Assembly (NCBI GenBank): GCA_023390815.1 | Contig: JAEWCC010000047.1 | Coordinates: forward strand, 1 to 22,304 | Reading direction: 5' to 3' | Length of the DNA: 22,304 bases | From: Bacillota bacterium | GTDB lineage: Bacteria > Bacillota > Clostridia > Christensenellales > SZUA-584 | Shown here: in pieces, positions 15,072 to 22,304 of the stretch | How positions within the stretch are numbered: the stretch's first letter is position 1 | Layout of the letters: every line of letters begins with the position of its first letter | Position numbers and translations under genes: made by a program | Notes under the pieces: generated by a model | What the model saw: only the letters and a program-made list of their open reading frames with translations | What the model was told of the DNA's origin: nothing | The model's database searches: none

Positions 15072-15101
15072 ATTATATGCGTAAATCAAGGGATTCGTCA
15101 A
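15072..15101 (-). promoter_or_regulatory. Sigma-A promoter of the aro operon
   Basis: TTGACG (15101-15096) and a perfect TATAAT (15077-15072) are 18 bases apart on the minus strand. The transcript would start near 15065, just before the leader peptide's ribosome-binding site. The boxes are near consensus, so control is likely exerted downstream by attenuation. Confidence 0.8.
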
Positions 15102-15184
15102 GCAGAAATATGAAACCTTTTCCGCTTCGCTGCCTGTCGCTCGTTTATAACGGAATGCCCCCGCAGAGGATTCCAAAGGCGACG

Positions 15185-16054
15185 CTATTTTCTCTTATCC
15201 AGTGAAATCGTGTTGCACAGCGCGTCGTCCTCCGCGCGGAACAGGATGAAGCGCCGTGTGGTTTCATCAATATATCGCGCCCATTCCTCTCGGTCGATAA
15301 ACGGGTTGCCCGCCTCGCCCGCCTGCCTGCGCCCCAGCTTTTCGAACGCAGCGTTTGCCTCCGGATGATTGCCCAGCATCACATCCACGGTTTCATTGCG
15401 TACCTTCTCCAGCGACTCCATGAACTGGTTGCGAATATACGGTGGAACGCTGAAGTCTGCAAAATAGTCGTGGCACAGCGTGTTAAAACCCGCACCGCCA
15501 AATATTCCGCACGTCAGCTTTTGTCCGTCCTCAATCGTGTCAAAGAAGAAAGACATCGTTCCTGCCGTATGCCCCGGCGTCAAAACCGCCCGGACGCGGA
15601 CGTTCCCAAGGCGGATGGAATCCCCGTCCTTCAGCAGGATATCCGGCGAAAAAACGCCCGGATCGTCTATCATAGCCATCAGCAGTTCGGGACGCGCCTC
15701 AATGCTGCGCGCATCCGCATCGCTGATACAGGTCTTGCAGCCGAACATTTCGGCCATCGCGGGCGTGCAGCCCATATGATCCGCATGCGCGTGCGTATGC
15801 AGGATATATCGGATATCAGCGGGGCGAAAGCCCGCTTCCCAGATGGACTCGATAAGCAGCGGCAAATGCCGCGCGAAAGGCGTATCAATAAGCAGCAGGC
15901 CTTCTCCCGTATCCACCAGATGCGCGCTGCAGACACGGTTGCCAACATAATAAACACCACCCGCGATACGAAATGGCACTACACGATGCAAATACGGATA
16001 GCGGCGCACGGTTTTCAGATCCAGCGATGAAGCAAGCGTTTCATACTTCCTCAT
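15185..16054 (-). CDS. Metallo-beta-lactamase-fold hydrolase, B3-like
   Basis: A 289-residue MBL-fold protein. The first metal motif is HTHAHADHMG (86-95), giving His88, His90, Asp92 and His93; His162 is in TPGHTAGT and His230 in VMLGNHPEAN. The spacing, the 'LVDTGEGLLLIDTP' opening strand, GGAGFNTL and the final GNHP block resemble subclass B3 metallo-beta-lactamases and their non-lactamase relatives. No signal peptide is visible, whereas true secreted B3 enzymes have one, so a cytoplasmic hydrolase on an unknown substrate is as likely as antibiotic resistance. The start at 16054 has AGGAG seven bases ahead. It has its own promoter and stops about 84 bases before the aro promoter, so it is a separate transcription unit. 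Confidence 0.85.
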   Translation of the reverse strand: MRKYETLASSLDLKTVRRYPYLHRVVPFRIAGGVYYVGNRVCSAHLVDTGEGLLLIDTPFARHLPLLIESIWEAGFRPADIRYILHTHAHADHMGCTPAMAEMFGCKTCISDADARSIEARPELLMAMIDDPGVFSPDILLKDGDSIRLGNVRVRAVLTPGHTAGTMSFFFDTIEDGQKLTCGIFGGAGFNTLCHDYFADFSVPPYIRNQFMESLEKVRNETVDVMLGNHPEANAAFEKLGRRQAGEAGNPFIDREEWARYIDETTRRFILFRAEDDALCNTISLDKRK

Positions 16055-16082
16055 GGGATTCTCCTGAAGAGTGTTCTTCGGT

Positions 16083-16110
16083 AATATATTGAGTCTATGC
16101 GGCACTGCAA
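16083..16110 (-). promoter_or_regulatory. Candidate promoter for the MBL-fold gene
   Basis: TTGCAG (16110-16105) and TATATT (16088-16083) are separated by 16 bases on the minus strand, in the gap after the recombinase-like gene. Both boxes are close to sigma-A consensus, and the ATG follows about 29 bases later. Confidence 0.55.
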
Positions 16111-16147
16111 GTCGGATGGTAAAGAGGCTTGGTCCTGTGATGACCGG

Positions 16148-16969
16148 TTAACTTTTTACATAAGCGCGTGTAATTGCAATATCTGAATGGCCGAGTATAT
16201 CACACAGGCTGCGAATATCGTTCCCGGAATTCAAATAACGGCGTGCGAAGCTTCTGCGTATGGTCTCCAGCGTAATTCCTTCCATCTGGGCTGCCTCGGC
16301 ATATTTCTTCAATGTCTTCCATACACCCTGTCTTGTGATCGGCTCACCGTATACGTTGAGAAACAGCGTTCGGTCGTCTTTGGGGAACAGCATGTCCCGC
16401 GCCGCAAGATAAGCGCCCAGACAACGGCATACTTCGTCGTCAAGCTGCAGCTGGACGGCTCCCCCTTCCCGGCTTATACCCACACATTTTTCCGGCATCC
16501 GCAAATCCTCCATGTGCAGCGCAATCAGCTCTGAGACCTTGATTCCTGTTGAGTTGATGAGTGCGAACATGGCTTTGTCACGAATACCGCCTACGCTGCG
16601 CGTATCCGGCATGGAGAGAAGATAGCTCAGCTGTTCGTCGGTTAGAACCTTAGCTTTAGCAGCGCCTCGTTTGCGTATCAGGACGCCTGATGCGGGGTTG
16701 CACCGGGCTTGTCCGCTTTCGCAAAGATATTCAAAAAGCCGCTTGATGGAAGCGATCTTGCGCTGCATACTCACCGCTGCAAGACCTTTCTGCATCATAT
16801 AATCACAATACCGTTTGATTTCGTGCCCGGTAATCTCACTGATGTGATAAATGCCTGCATGTGTCAGATAGTCGCAAAACTGCTCGATATCGCGCATGTA
16901 TGAGTCGATGGAGACCGCTCTTAACTTGCGCTGCTGCAGATATTGCTTGAATTGTTGCGTATTGATCAT
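16148..16969 (-). CDS. XerD-like tyrosine recombinase with altered active site
   Basis: A 273-residue protein with an N-terminal SAM-like core-binding domain (about 1-90) and a C-terminal catalytic fold (about 105-273). Aligned by eye with Bacillus XerD, the first catalytic Arg is Lys144 (STGIKVSELI), the catalytic Lys is replaced in ISREGGAVQLQL (Arg167), and the HxxR His is Glu235 (LETIRRSFA), though Arg238 remains. His261 (LGHSD) and the nucleophile-position Tyr270 (RAYVKS) are kept. It ends three residues after this Tyr, so the usual C-terminal tail that contacts the partner subunit is missing. GGTGG precedes the ATG. The gene follows spoIIM by 38 bases; xerD sits near spoIIM in Bacillus too. 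It may be a divergent or inactive XerD paralogue. Confidence 0.85.
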   Translation of the reverse strand: MINTQQFKQYLQQRKLRAVSIDSYMRDIEQFCDYLTHAGIYHISEITGHEIKRYCDYMMQKGLAAVSMQRKIASIKRLFEYLCESGQARCNPASGVLIRKRGAAKAKVLTDEQLSYLLSMPDTRSVGGIRDKAMFALINSTGIKVSELIALHMEDLRMPEKCVGISREGGAVQLQLDDEVCRCLGAYLAARDMLFPKDDRTLFLNVYGEPITRQGVWKTLKKYAEAAQMEGITLETIRRSFARRYLNSGNDIRSLCDILGHSDIAITRAYVKS

Positions 16970-17007
16970 TCAAAATCCACCATAAACGATTATATCAGTA
17001 TCTTAAG

Positions 17008-17646
17008 TTATAACAGCACCATCAGTGCAGGCGTCAGCAATGTCTCAAGCGCCACTCCCACCAGCGAGACCAGGTATATCTGCAGCATTTTAACAAGATG
17101 CGGCCGGGCTGAAAAGATCTTATCCCGTGCGGTTGCAGGAATTCTCCTGCACTTTATGACAATGATGGATTGGTTTAAACCCATCACGCCCGCCTTACAC
17201 ACGCATGGCAGCAGCACCAGGTTTGGTAAAAATGTGCAGACGATGATTGCCAGGAATCCACCTGCACCGATATTGAGCGAAAGCACCCCTACTGTGAAAC
17301 CCACACAGAATCCTTTAAGGATCATCGCCGCACAGATGACCGGCGTACCCATCATCGATAACGAGAACACCGTTATTATCGCAAAAATTGTCGTATTTTG
17401 CAAGAAAGAATTAATAAAAATGCTAAAATAATCTATACTATTGTATTTAACGGTAACAAATATCAGATTTATGTATTCCGAAAGCTGCTGTTTCGAGCCG
17501 CCGCCCAGATTGCTGACTGAGAACGTGCCTGCCGTGATGCCCACTAAAATAAAAAAAATCAACAAAAGATATTGGATCTTATTATCCATCACATCAAACC
17601 ATATTCGTCTCTTTACATTGCCTGCCAACCCGAACCGCCCCCGCAT
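17008..17646 (-). CDS. spoIIM: Stage II sporulation protein M
   Basis: A 212-residue integral membrane protein, part of the SpoIID-SpoIIM-SpoIIP machine that remodels peptidoglycan during engulfment of the forespore. The short basic N-terminus is followed by a hydrophobic helix at about 24-44 with the family's VGITAGTFSVSNL, then a hydrophilic loop and hydrophobic segments at about 74-100, 103-125, 128-150 and 186-212. The ATG at 17646 gives a typical N-terminus, but no good ribosome-binding site precedes it; ATG 17589 is no better. In Bacillus the gene is sigma-E dependent. It reads from the same strand as spo0A, 106 bases downstream of it. Confidence 0.9.
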   Translation of the reverse strand: MRGRFGLAGNVKRRIWFDVMDNKIQYLLLIFFILVGITAGTFSVSNLGGGSKQQLSEYINLIFVTVKYNSIDYFSIFINSFLQNTTIFAIITVFSLSMMGTPVICAAMILKGFCVGFTVGVLSLNIGAGGFLAIIVCTFLPNLVLLPCVCKAGVMGLNQSIIVIKCRRIPATARDKIFSARPHLVKMLQIYLVSLVGVALETLLTPALMVLL

Positions 17647-17752
17647 TCTTGCTACAGATAGATATGCCGCAAGGGCACCGGGTATGCGCGGAGGCGTTTC
17701 GGATTTAAGCGTATGCTATGGTAACGACAGGATCGATAATTATTCGGAACAT

Positions 17753-18532
17753 CTAGTCCACATATTTCAGTTCGGTATTCAGCTTGTCCGCCAGCATTGC
17801 AATGAATTCTCCGTTGGTCGGTTTGCCTTTCGTGTCGTGGATCGTATAACCGAAGAACTCCTCAAGCACCTGAATATCGCCACGGTTCCAGGCGGTTTCA
17901 ATGGCATGGCGCATGGCTCTTTCCACGCGCTGCGGCGTGGAATTGTACTTCTCTGCGACGGTTGTATACAGGCCAGTCGTCAGGCGGCTCATCAGCTCAA
18001 AATCGTTGTGCACCAGCAGAATGGCATCGCGCAGATAATAATACCCTTTGACGTTCGCCGTAATGCCTACCTTTTTGATGTGCTGCGTAATGATTTCGCT
18101 GGGATCGGCAGAATGTTTGATGGTACGTACGTCATTCCGGAACTGCATGAGCTCGATGATTCGCTTTTTAAACACGTCTTTGTCAAACGGCTTTAAAAAG
18201 ATGTAATCCACGTTGAACGTCTCTGCTTTTTTAAGGATAAAATCCAGTGCAACCGCAGAGGTCATCACGATGCGGGTTCCGGCATCATATCCGGCCCGGG
18301 CCAGCTCCTCCAGAACAGCAAAACCATCCAGTACGGGCATGATGAGATCGACAATAAACAAGTCGGGCTTAAATTGCTTCACAAGTTCTACCGCCTGCCG
18401 ACCGTCGAATGCGTACTCGCAGATTGTGAAACGGCCTGTTTCACATAAAAAATCGGAGATCATTCGCAGATAGTCACGGTTGTTGTCGGCAAGGATAGCA
18501 GTGAATTTGGATCGAGCGCGCTCTTTTTCCAT
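17753..18532 (-). CDS. spo0A: Sporulation master response regulator Spo0A
   Basis: A 259-residue phosphorelay response regulator that switches the cell into sporulation. The receiver domain (about 9-130) has ADNN (15-18; Asn where many Spo0A have a second Asp in the acid pocket), the phospho-acceptor Asp62 in FIVDLIMPVLDG, Thr91 and Lys114 in FLKPFD. The DNA-binding Spo0A_C domain (about 142-259) shows ITQHIKKVGITANVKGYYYLRDAI, RVERAMRHAIETAWNRGD with the recognition helix, and KPTNGEFIAMLADKL. The start at 18532 is standard; the nearest ribosome-binding site, AAGGA, is about eleven bases ahead, longer than usual. It follows spoIVB, the conserved arrangement in sporulating Bacillota. Confidence 0.97.
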   Translation of the reverse strand: MEKERARSKFTAILADNNRDYLRMISDFLCETGRFTICEYAFDGRQAVELVKQFKPDLFIVDLIMPVLDGFAVLEELARAGYDAGTRIVMTSAVALDFILKKAETFNVDYIFLKPFDKDVFKKRIIELMQFRNDVRTIKHSADPSEIITQHIKKVGITANVKGYYYLRDAILLVHNDFELMSRLTTGLYTTVAEKYNSTPQRVERAMRHAIETAWNRGDIQVLEEFFGYTIHDTKGKPTNGEFIAMLADKLNTELKYVD

Positions 18533-18582
18533 AATAATATAATTCCTTGTCTTTACATGGGAATGATTTGTTCCTATGTTAA

Positions 18583-18611
18583 TTATTCAACATATCCGTT
18601 CAAAACCCTTT
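18583..18611 (-). promoter_or_regulatory. Sigma-H-type promoter of spo0A
   Basis: On the minus strand AAAGG (18611-18607) and GTTGAATAA (18591-18583) are separated by 15 bases, fitting the Bacillus sigma-H pattern RnAGGwww, spacer, RnnGAATww, except that the base after AGG is G. The same kind of promoter drives spo0A in Bacillus. Confidence 0.6.
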
Positions 18612-18654
18612 TAGGATGACTGCACATAACAAAATTGGTCAGAATATTACACGA

Positions 18655-18662
18655 TTCGACAA
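18655..18662 (-). promoter_or_regulatory. 0A box upstream of spo0A
   Basis: TTGTCGAA on the minus strand is an exact match to the Spo0A binding sequence. It lies 43 bases upstream of the sigma-H-type -35 box, between the spoIVB stop and spo0A, where it would allow Spo0A to control its own gene. ATGTTGAA overlapping the -10 region differs from the core by one base. Confidence 0.62.
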
Positions 18663-18668
18663 AGGAAA

Positions 18669-19928
18669 TCACTGAACCTGATTAAGCATCCAGTCCACAT
18701 ACAGGCCATATCCTTTGGTGGGATTGTTTACGAATACGTGGGTGACTGCACCAACCAGCTTTCCGTTCTGCAGTATCGGGCTGCCGCTCATGCCCTGCAC
18801 AATACCGCCGGTTACTTCAAGCAGGTCTTCATCGGTAATACGCAGAACGATCCCCTTTTGTCCCGGCTCGCTTTGACCCGTCAGCTTGATGATTTCGCAG
18901 TCGAACTCCTTTACGCCTTCGCTGTCGATTGTCGCGAGAATCGTGGCTGGTCCGAGCTTCACCTCGTCGCGGCTCGCCACTGGAATAGGCTGATTGAAAG
19001 CTGACATATCGACATCCTGATATAGCGGTCCATAGATGCCGTACTCTGTGTTTTTATCGATAATTCCCATCGTACCAGATGCGCTGGAAAAATAGCCTTT
19101 AATCTCACCGGGCACCCCATTTTCGCCCTTGTTCACCTGAATCACTTCCGAGAAAAATATCTCGCCTTCACGAACGGTCAATATGCTCCCGGTATCAATA
19201 TCGCATATCGCGTGTCCGAGCCCTGCAAACCATTTGGAATCAGGCGTGATAAATGTCAGCGTACCTACACCCGCGGTGCTGTCTCTAACCCATATACCAA
19301 GCCGTTTTTTTCCATCCGAGTAATCGGTCACCGGTTCGATTTGCAGGTCGAGTTCGCGTCCGGCGCGATCCACAACCACATCCAGTACCCCGTCCGTACC
19401 CTCAACAATCTGCGCAACATGATCCGCGTTTTTAACCTCTGTGCCGTTAATGGTGAGAATCACGTCGCCGGGCAGCATTCCGGCGGAGCGCGCAGGGTTC
19501 ACAATCTCGCCGCCTTCGAGCTGTATGCCCGTGATGCCTACGACGAGCGCTCCCTTAGTATATAAGGTTACGCCGATACTCTGCCCGCCGGGAATCACCA
19601 TCACATCGTCGCTGACGTTGACCTTGACCGTTTTAACGGGCAGGCCAAACAGCGAAAGCGATATGGTGGTTTCCCCGCTGTCCACCGATTCAATCACGAG
19701 CGAACGCTGTCCGGTCGCTTCCTCCAGCGTTTCGCCTGCAATATTAACAACGCCCGTAGACCCGACATCCGCCTGCACAGGCAGGCCTAATTCGAGCGTA
19801 CGTGACGTTCCCTTTCGTAAATATATTTCATCGGGAACGCTTGAAAAGCGCTGTACCGATGGAAGTAAATGAACGGCGCACAGCAGTACGACGAACAGTA
19901 TACCAAAAACTCTGACGGCTTTTTTCAC
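18669..19928 (-). CDS. spoIVB: SpoIVB signalling serine peptidase
   Basis: A 419-residue S55-family peptidase. In Bacillus it is made in the forespore, crosses into the space between the two membranes and cleaves SpoIVFA, releasing pro-sigma-K processing. The sequence shows one N-terminal transmembrane helix (about 5-22), a PDZ domain (about 118-200, VGITGIQLEGG...AGMLPGDVILTING), and the catalytic domain with His239 (GLGHAI) and Ser381 in QGMSGSPI, followed by AVTHVFVNNPTKGYG. Length is normal. The start is GTG at 19928, with AAGGGG six bases ahead; an in-frame TTG at 19946 has no site. The gene sits between recN and spo0A as in most spore formers. Confidence 0.95.
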   Translation of the reverse strand: MKKAVRVFGILFVVLLCAVHLLPSVQRFSSVPDEIYLRKGTSRTLELGLPVQADVGSTGVVNIAGETLEEATGQRSLVIESVDSGETTISLSLFGLPVKTVKVNVSDDVMVIPGGQSIGVTLYTKGALVVGITGIQLEGGEIVNPARSAGMLPGDVILTINGTEVKNADHVAQIVEGTDGVLDVVVDRAGRELDLQIEPVTDYSDGKKRLGIWVRDSTAGVGTLTFITPDSKWFAGLGHAICDIDTGSILTVREGEIFFSEVIQVNKGENGVPGEIKGYFSSASGTMGIIDKNTEYGIYGPLYQDVDMSAFNQPIPVASRDEVKLGPATILATIDSEGVKEFDCEIIKLTGQSEPGQKGIVLRITDEDLLEVTGGIVQGMSGSPILQNGKLVGAVTHVFVNNPTKGYGLYVDWMLNQVQ

Positions 19929-19934
19929 AAAACA

Positions 19935-19971
19935 CCCCTTCGACAATATCTGTTGTTATTGTCGTTAGGGG
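19935..19971. promoter_or_regulatory. Large dyad with 0A-box match over the spoIVB ribosome-binding site
   Basis: Perfect arms CGACAATA (19941-19948) and TATTGTCG (19957-19964) around eight bases, extended after a short mismatch by CCCC (19935-19938) and GGGG (19968-19971). On the minus strand the left arm contains TTGTCGAA (19946-19939), an exact 0A-box sequence, and the AAGGGG ribosome-binding site of spoIVB. Folded as RNA it would bury that site; as DNA it could bind a dimer. The rest of the gap up to recN (to 20226) is AT-rich with only short imperfect repeats and no reading frame that I can support. Confidence 0.55.
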
Positions 19972-20226
19972 CGGTTGAATTTATGCTTTGAAATATTTAC
20001 TTAACAAATCACCAGCGAGGCTGTATTTGCCGTGATATTTCTATTATTCAATGATTTATTCCTGATTACTCAAAATATGATTTGCCGTTATTCACCTTGA
20101 TATACGGTGATTGCCACGCCAAATTATTGCATAAAAGTCTCGACAAGCAGTCGCTGTTTGATTTTTACTATTTGTTTATCCGCTGTTGTGCTAACAGTAG
20201 TATTTTCTCTCATGAATCGCTGTTGA

Positions 20227-21915
20227 TTAAAATGCAGACTGGACCTTATACGCAGCAGCACGCTCCAGCATTTCTTTCGCGTGCGCCTGGGTCACTGCGC
20301 TTTCGCCGCCCGTAAGCCGTGCGATTTCATCGATGCGGTGTGCTTCGTCAAGCGGTATCAAATAAGTATGCGTTGCGCGCTCGTCGCTTTCTTTGGTGAC
20401 CAAAAAGTGCGCGTCCGCCATGCTCGCAATCTGCGGCAGATGCGTCACGCAGATGACCTGACGGCCTTTAGAGATGCTGAATAATTTTTCGGCGACGACC
20501 TGCGCCATGCGTCCGCTGATGCCCGTATCGATCTCGTCGAATATCATCGTGGGAATGCCGCCGCGGTCTGCCGCGATATTCTTGAGCGCCAGCATGATGC
20601 GCGAGACTTCGCCGCCCGATGCGACCTTTCGAAGCGGTTTTTGCGGCTCTCCGCGGTTCGCCGATATGAAAAACTCGACTGTATCAATTCCGTTCTTGGT
20701 AAACGCGCATTCCTCTTCGCTTTTCAGTTCGGCAAACTGAACGCTGAATACCGCCGAGACCATGCCAAGGTCCGCCAGCTGCCGGGTAACCTGCTGCTCG
20801 AAGGTCTGAGCAGCCTCGCGGCGCAGATTGGAAAGCTGCACGGATTTCACGTATAACGCTGTCCGAGTGCGCCGCGCTTTCTCCCCAAGCTCAATCGCGA
20901 GCGCTTCGCTGTCGGTAAGGTCTAAAAGCTCCTGCTCCGCTTTCTTTAAAAACATGCCGGTCATGAGCGGGTCGCCGTATTTGCGCGTCAGCGTATGGAT
21001 CAGCGCGAGCCGTTCCTCGATTTGTTCGAGTTCGTCCGCGTCGAAATTGCACGCATCCATCTCGTGCCGGATATCGCCGGAAAGCTCCTCCAGCGTATAA
21101 TATGCCTCGTCTGCGCGAGAGGCGAACGCATCAAATTTTTCATCGACATCGCCGATGCCTGAAAGACGCCCGGATATATCCTTCAGGGCGGCAAGCACGC
21201 TGCGCGCTTCCGACTCATAAAGCTGCTCGTAAGCGGCGCCCAGCGCCTCAGCCAGCCTTTCGGTGGCGTTCATGCGCCGCTTCTGCTGCTGCAGGTCCTC
21301 CTCTTCGCCTTCGGCAATATTGGCCTGACGGATCTCGGAGATCTGATAGTTTAAAATATCGATGCGCCGTTCGCGGTCATCCCCCGCAAGCAGCGTTTTC
21401 AGCCGTGCCTGAACCGCCACATATTCGCCGTAAGCCGATGCAACCTCCATCGCAGCCTCAGCGATACGGGGATCGAAGCCATCCAGCATCGCCATGTGAT
21501 TCTTTTCGCTCAGCAGTGACTGATGCTCGTGCTGTCCATGGATGTCCACCAGCCGGTCGCTGATTGTTTTCAGTGCGGCGAGCGTAACGAGTGCGCCATT
21601 GATGCGGCAGACATTCTTGCCCGAAATGCTGATCTCGCGCGAAATAACGAGTTCTTCCTCGGGTTCAATCTGTTGTTCTTCCAGCAGATCATCCACGCTA
21701 TGCGCGCCGGTGAACCAAGCCTCCACCACCGCTTTTTCCGCGCCGTTACGGATCATCTCCCGGTCGGCACGTTCCCCCAGCACGAGGTTAACGGCATCGA
21801 CGATGATCGATTTGCCAGCGCCCGTTTCACCTGAAAGCACGTTCATACCGCCCGAAAGCGTAAGCTCCAGTTCCGTAATCAACGCGATATTTTTGATGAC
21901 CAGTCTGCTCAGCAT
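20227..21915 (-). CDS. recN: DNA repair protein RecN
   Basis: A 562-residue SMC-like ATPase that acts early at double-strand breaks. It has a head-coil-head layout: N-terminal head with GETGAGKS (29-36, Walker A) and the HGQHEHQSLL region (126-135), a central coiled coil (about 150-385) rich in Glu, Arg and Ala, and a C-terminal head with the ABC signature ASGGEVSRIMLALK (432-445) and Walker B TMIFDEIDTGISG (456-468). Length is typical. The ATG at 21915 has GGGATGGGA close upstream, and 18 bases separate it from argR, the usual Bacillota neighbour. Confidence 0.97.
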   Translation of the reverse strand: MLSRLVIKNIALITELELTLSGGMNVLSGETGAGKSIIVDAVNLVLGERADREMIRNGAEKAVVEAWFTGAHSVDDLLEEQQIEPEEELVISREISISGKNVCRINGALVTLAALKTISDRLVDIHGQHEHQSLLSEKNHMAMLDGFDPRIAEAAMEVASAYGEYVAVQARLKTLLAGDDRERRIDILNYQISEIRQANIAEGEEEDLQQQKRRMNATERLAEALGAAYEQLYESEARSVLAALKDISGRLSGIGDVDEKFDAFASRADEAYYTLEELSGDIRHEMDACNFDADELEQIEERLALIHTLTRKYGDPLMTGMFLKKAEQELLDLTDSEALAIELGEKARRTRTALYVKSVQLSNLRREAAQTFEQQVTRQLADLGMVSAVFSVQFAELKSEEECAFTKNGIDTVEFFISANRGEPQKPLRKVASGGEVSRIMLALKNIAADRGGIPTMIFDEIDTGISGRMAQVVAEKLFSISKGRQVICVTHLPQIASMADAHFLVTKESDERATHTYLIPLDEAHRIDEIARLTGGESAVTQAHAKEMLERAAAYKVQSAF

Positions 21916-21933
21916 ATTCCCATCCCTCAGGCT

Positions 21934-22304
21934 TTAACGCTTACTCCTCATCATCCTGCCCAGCTCTTCGACGACCTTCCTTTGCATGCCTTCCTGCTTA
22001 ACGGCAATGAATATGGTATTGTCGCCCGCAAGCGTCCCCGCTACCTCGGGCATGTCCATCTCGTCGATCGCTTCGGCGGCGGCATTGGCACTGCCGGTCA
22101 TGGTGCGTACCACGACCAGCGAAGCTGCTTGCTCCACCGATACAACGGTGTCACGGAACACGCGCTTGAAAACATCAAGCTTGCCGAGCTGGCCTTTGCC
22201 CGCAACCGCATATTTATAGGCCCCGCCCTCGCCCTGTACCTTGACGAGTTTGAGTTCCTTGATATCGCGCGATATCGTGGCCTGCGTCACCTCAAACCCC
22301 ATGC
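21934..22304 (-). CDS. argR: Arginine repressor ArgR/AhrC (partial, N-terminus missing)
   Basis: The last 122 or so residues of an arginine-responsive regulator; the 5' end lies beyond the right edge. The visible part opens inside the winged helix (GFEVTQATISRDIKELKLVKV), so the Met at 22302 is internal and not the true start. The C-terminal oligomerisation domain is complete, with VVVRTMTGSANAAAEAIDEM and the arginine-binding GTLAGDNTIFI; the second Asp of the common GDD is Asn here. ArgR hexamers repress arginine synthesis genes and activate catabolic ones. The family is certain. Confidence 0.95.
   Translation of the reverse strand, partial: MGFEVTQATISRDIKELKLVKVQGEGGAYKYAVAGKGQLGKLDVFKRVFRDTVVSVEQAASLVVVRTMTGSANAAAEAIDEMDMPEVAGTLAGDNTIFIAVKQEGMQRKVVEELGRMMRSKR

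Noticed and set aside
17647..17752. CATAC-like boxes upstream of spoIIM that might be a sigma-E promoter
   Set aside because: Several GCATAC/CATAT copies occur, but no pair has both a good -35 and a good -10 at the proper spacing.
20139..20146. TTGTCGAG on the minus strand, a near 0A box in the recN-spoIVB gap
   Set aside because: It has a mismatch in the last base, is about 200 bases from the spoIVB start and no promoter is visible beside it.
20170..20226. Terminator after recN (CTGTT/AACAG repeat)
   Set aside because: The stem is only five base pairs and has no following U-run.
22300..22302. ATG at the right edge as the start of argR
   Set aside because: The Met lies within the winged-helix motif; the family has additional N-terminal residues, so the true start is outside the window.

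Overview
The window looks like a chromosomal segment of a spore-forming, fairly GC-rich member of the Clostridia (Bacillota). The evidence is a Spo0A response regulator, the SpoIVB signalling protease and SpoIIM next to each other, the order argR-recN-spoIVB-spo0A that is typical of Clostridia and Bacilli, strong purine-rich Shine-Dalgarno sequences, and dense translationally coupled operons. Genus cannot be fixed from the sequence alone. There are no rRNA or tRNA genes, CRISPR arrays or insertion sequences that I can see. Almost everything is on the minus strand; only two small genes (4982-5374 and 5461-6156) run on the plus strand.

Left part (1-4.7 kb): a radical SAM gene runs off the left edge. 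It is followed by a REP-like pair of hairpins and then by an operon read leftward: recX, birA, a P1/DmpA-type peptidase, acpS and the fused NAD(P)HX epimerase/dehydratase nnrE-nnrD. Neighbouring genes overlap or nearly touch. Middle left (4.7-6.7 kb): a small accessory island with a zinc-ribbon protein and a GyrI-like ligand-binding protein, each with a good promoter, plus a DUF5071 gene that trails the aro operon.

Centre (6.7-15.1 kb): one compact operon, read leftward as aroF, tyrA, aroB, aroA, aroC, pheA, aroE-aroK, aroQ, then the DUF5071 gene. It encodes all seven shikimate steps to chorismate, and chorismate mutase, prephenate dehydratase and prephenate dehydrogenase for the Phe and Tyr branches. 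No trp genes are present. Ahead of aroF is a textbook-like transcription attenuator: a strong promoter, a 39-codon leader peptide with six Tyr and four Phe but no Trp, a terminator hairpin just before the aroF ribosome-binding site, and a possible competing antiterminator that overlaps the leader peptide stop codon. This is the most notable feature of the window, because Bacillota more often control aromatic operons with T-boxes or TRAP.

Right part (15.2-22.3 kb): a B3-like metallo-beta-lactamase-fold hydrolase with its own promoter; a XerD-like recombinase that has lost several catalytic residues; spoIIM; spo0A with a good sigma-H-type promoter and an upstream 0A box; spoIVB with a large dyad and an 0A-box match over its leader; recN; and an argR gene that runs off the right edge.
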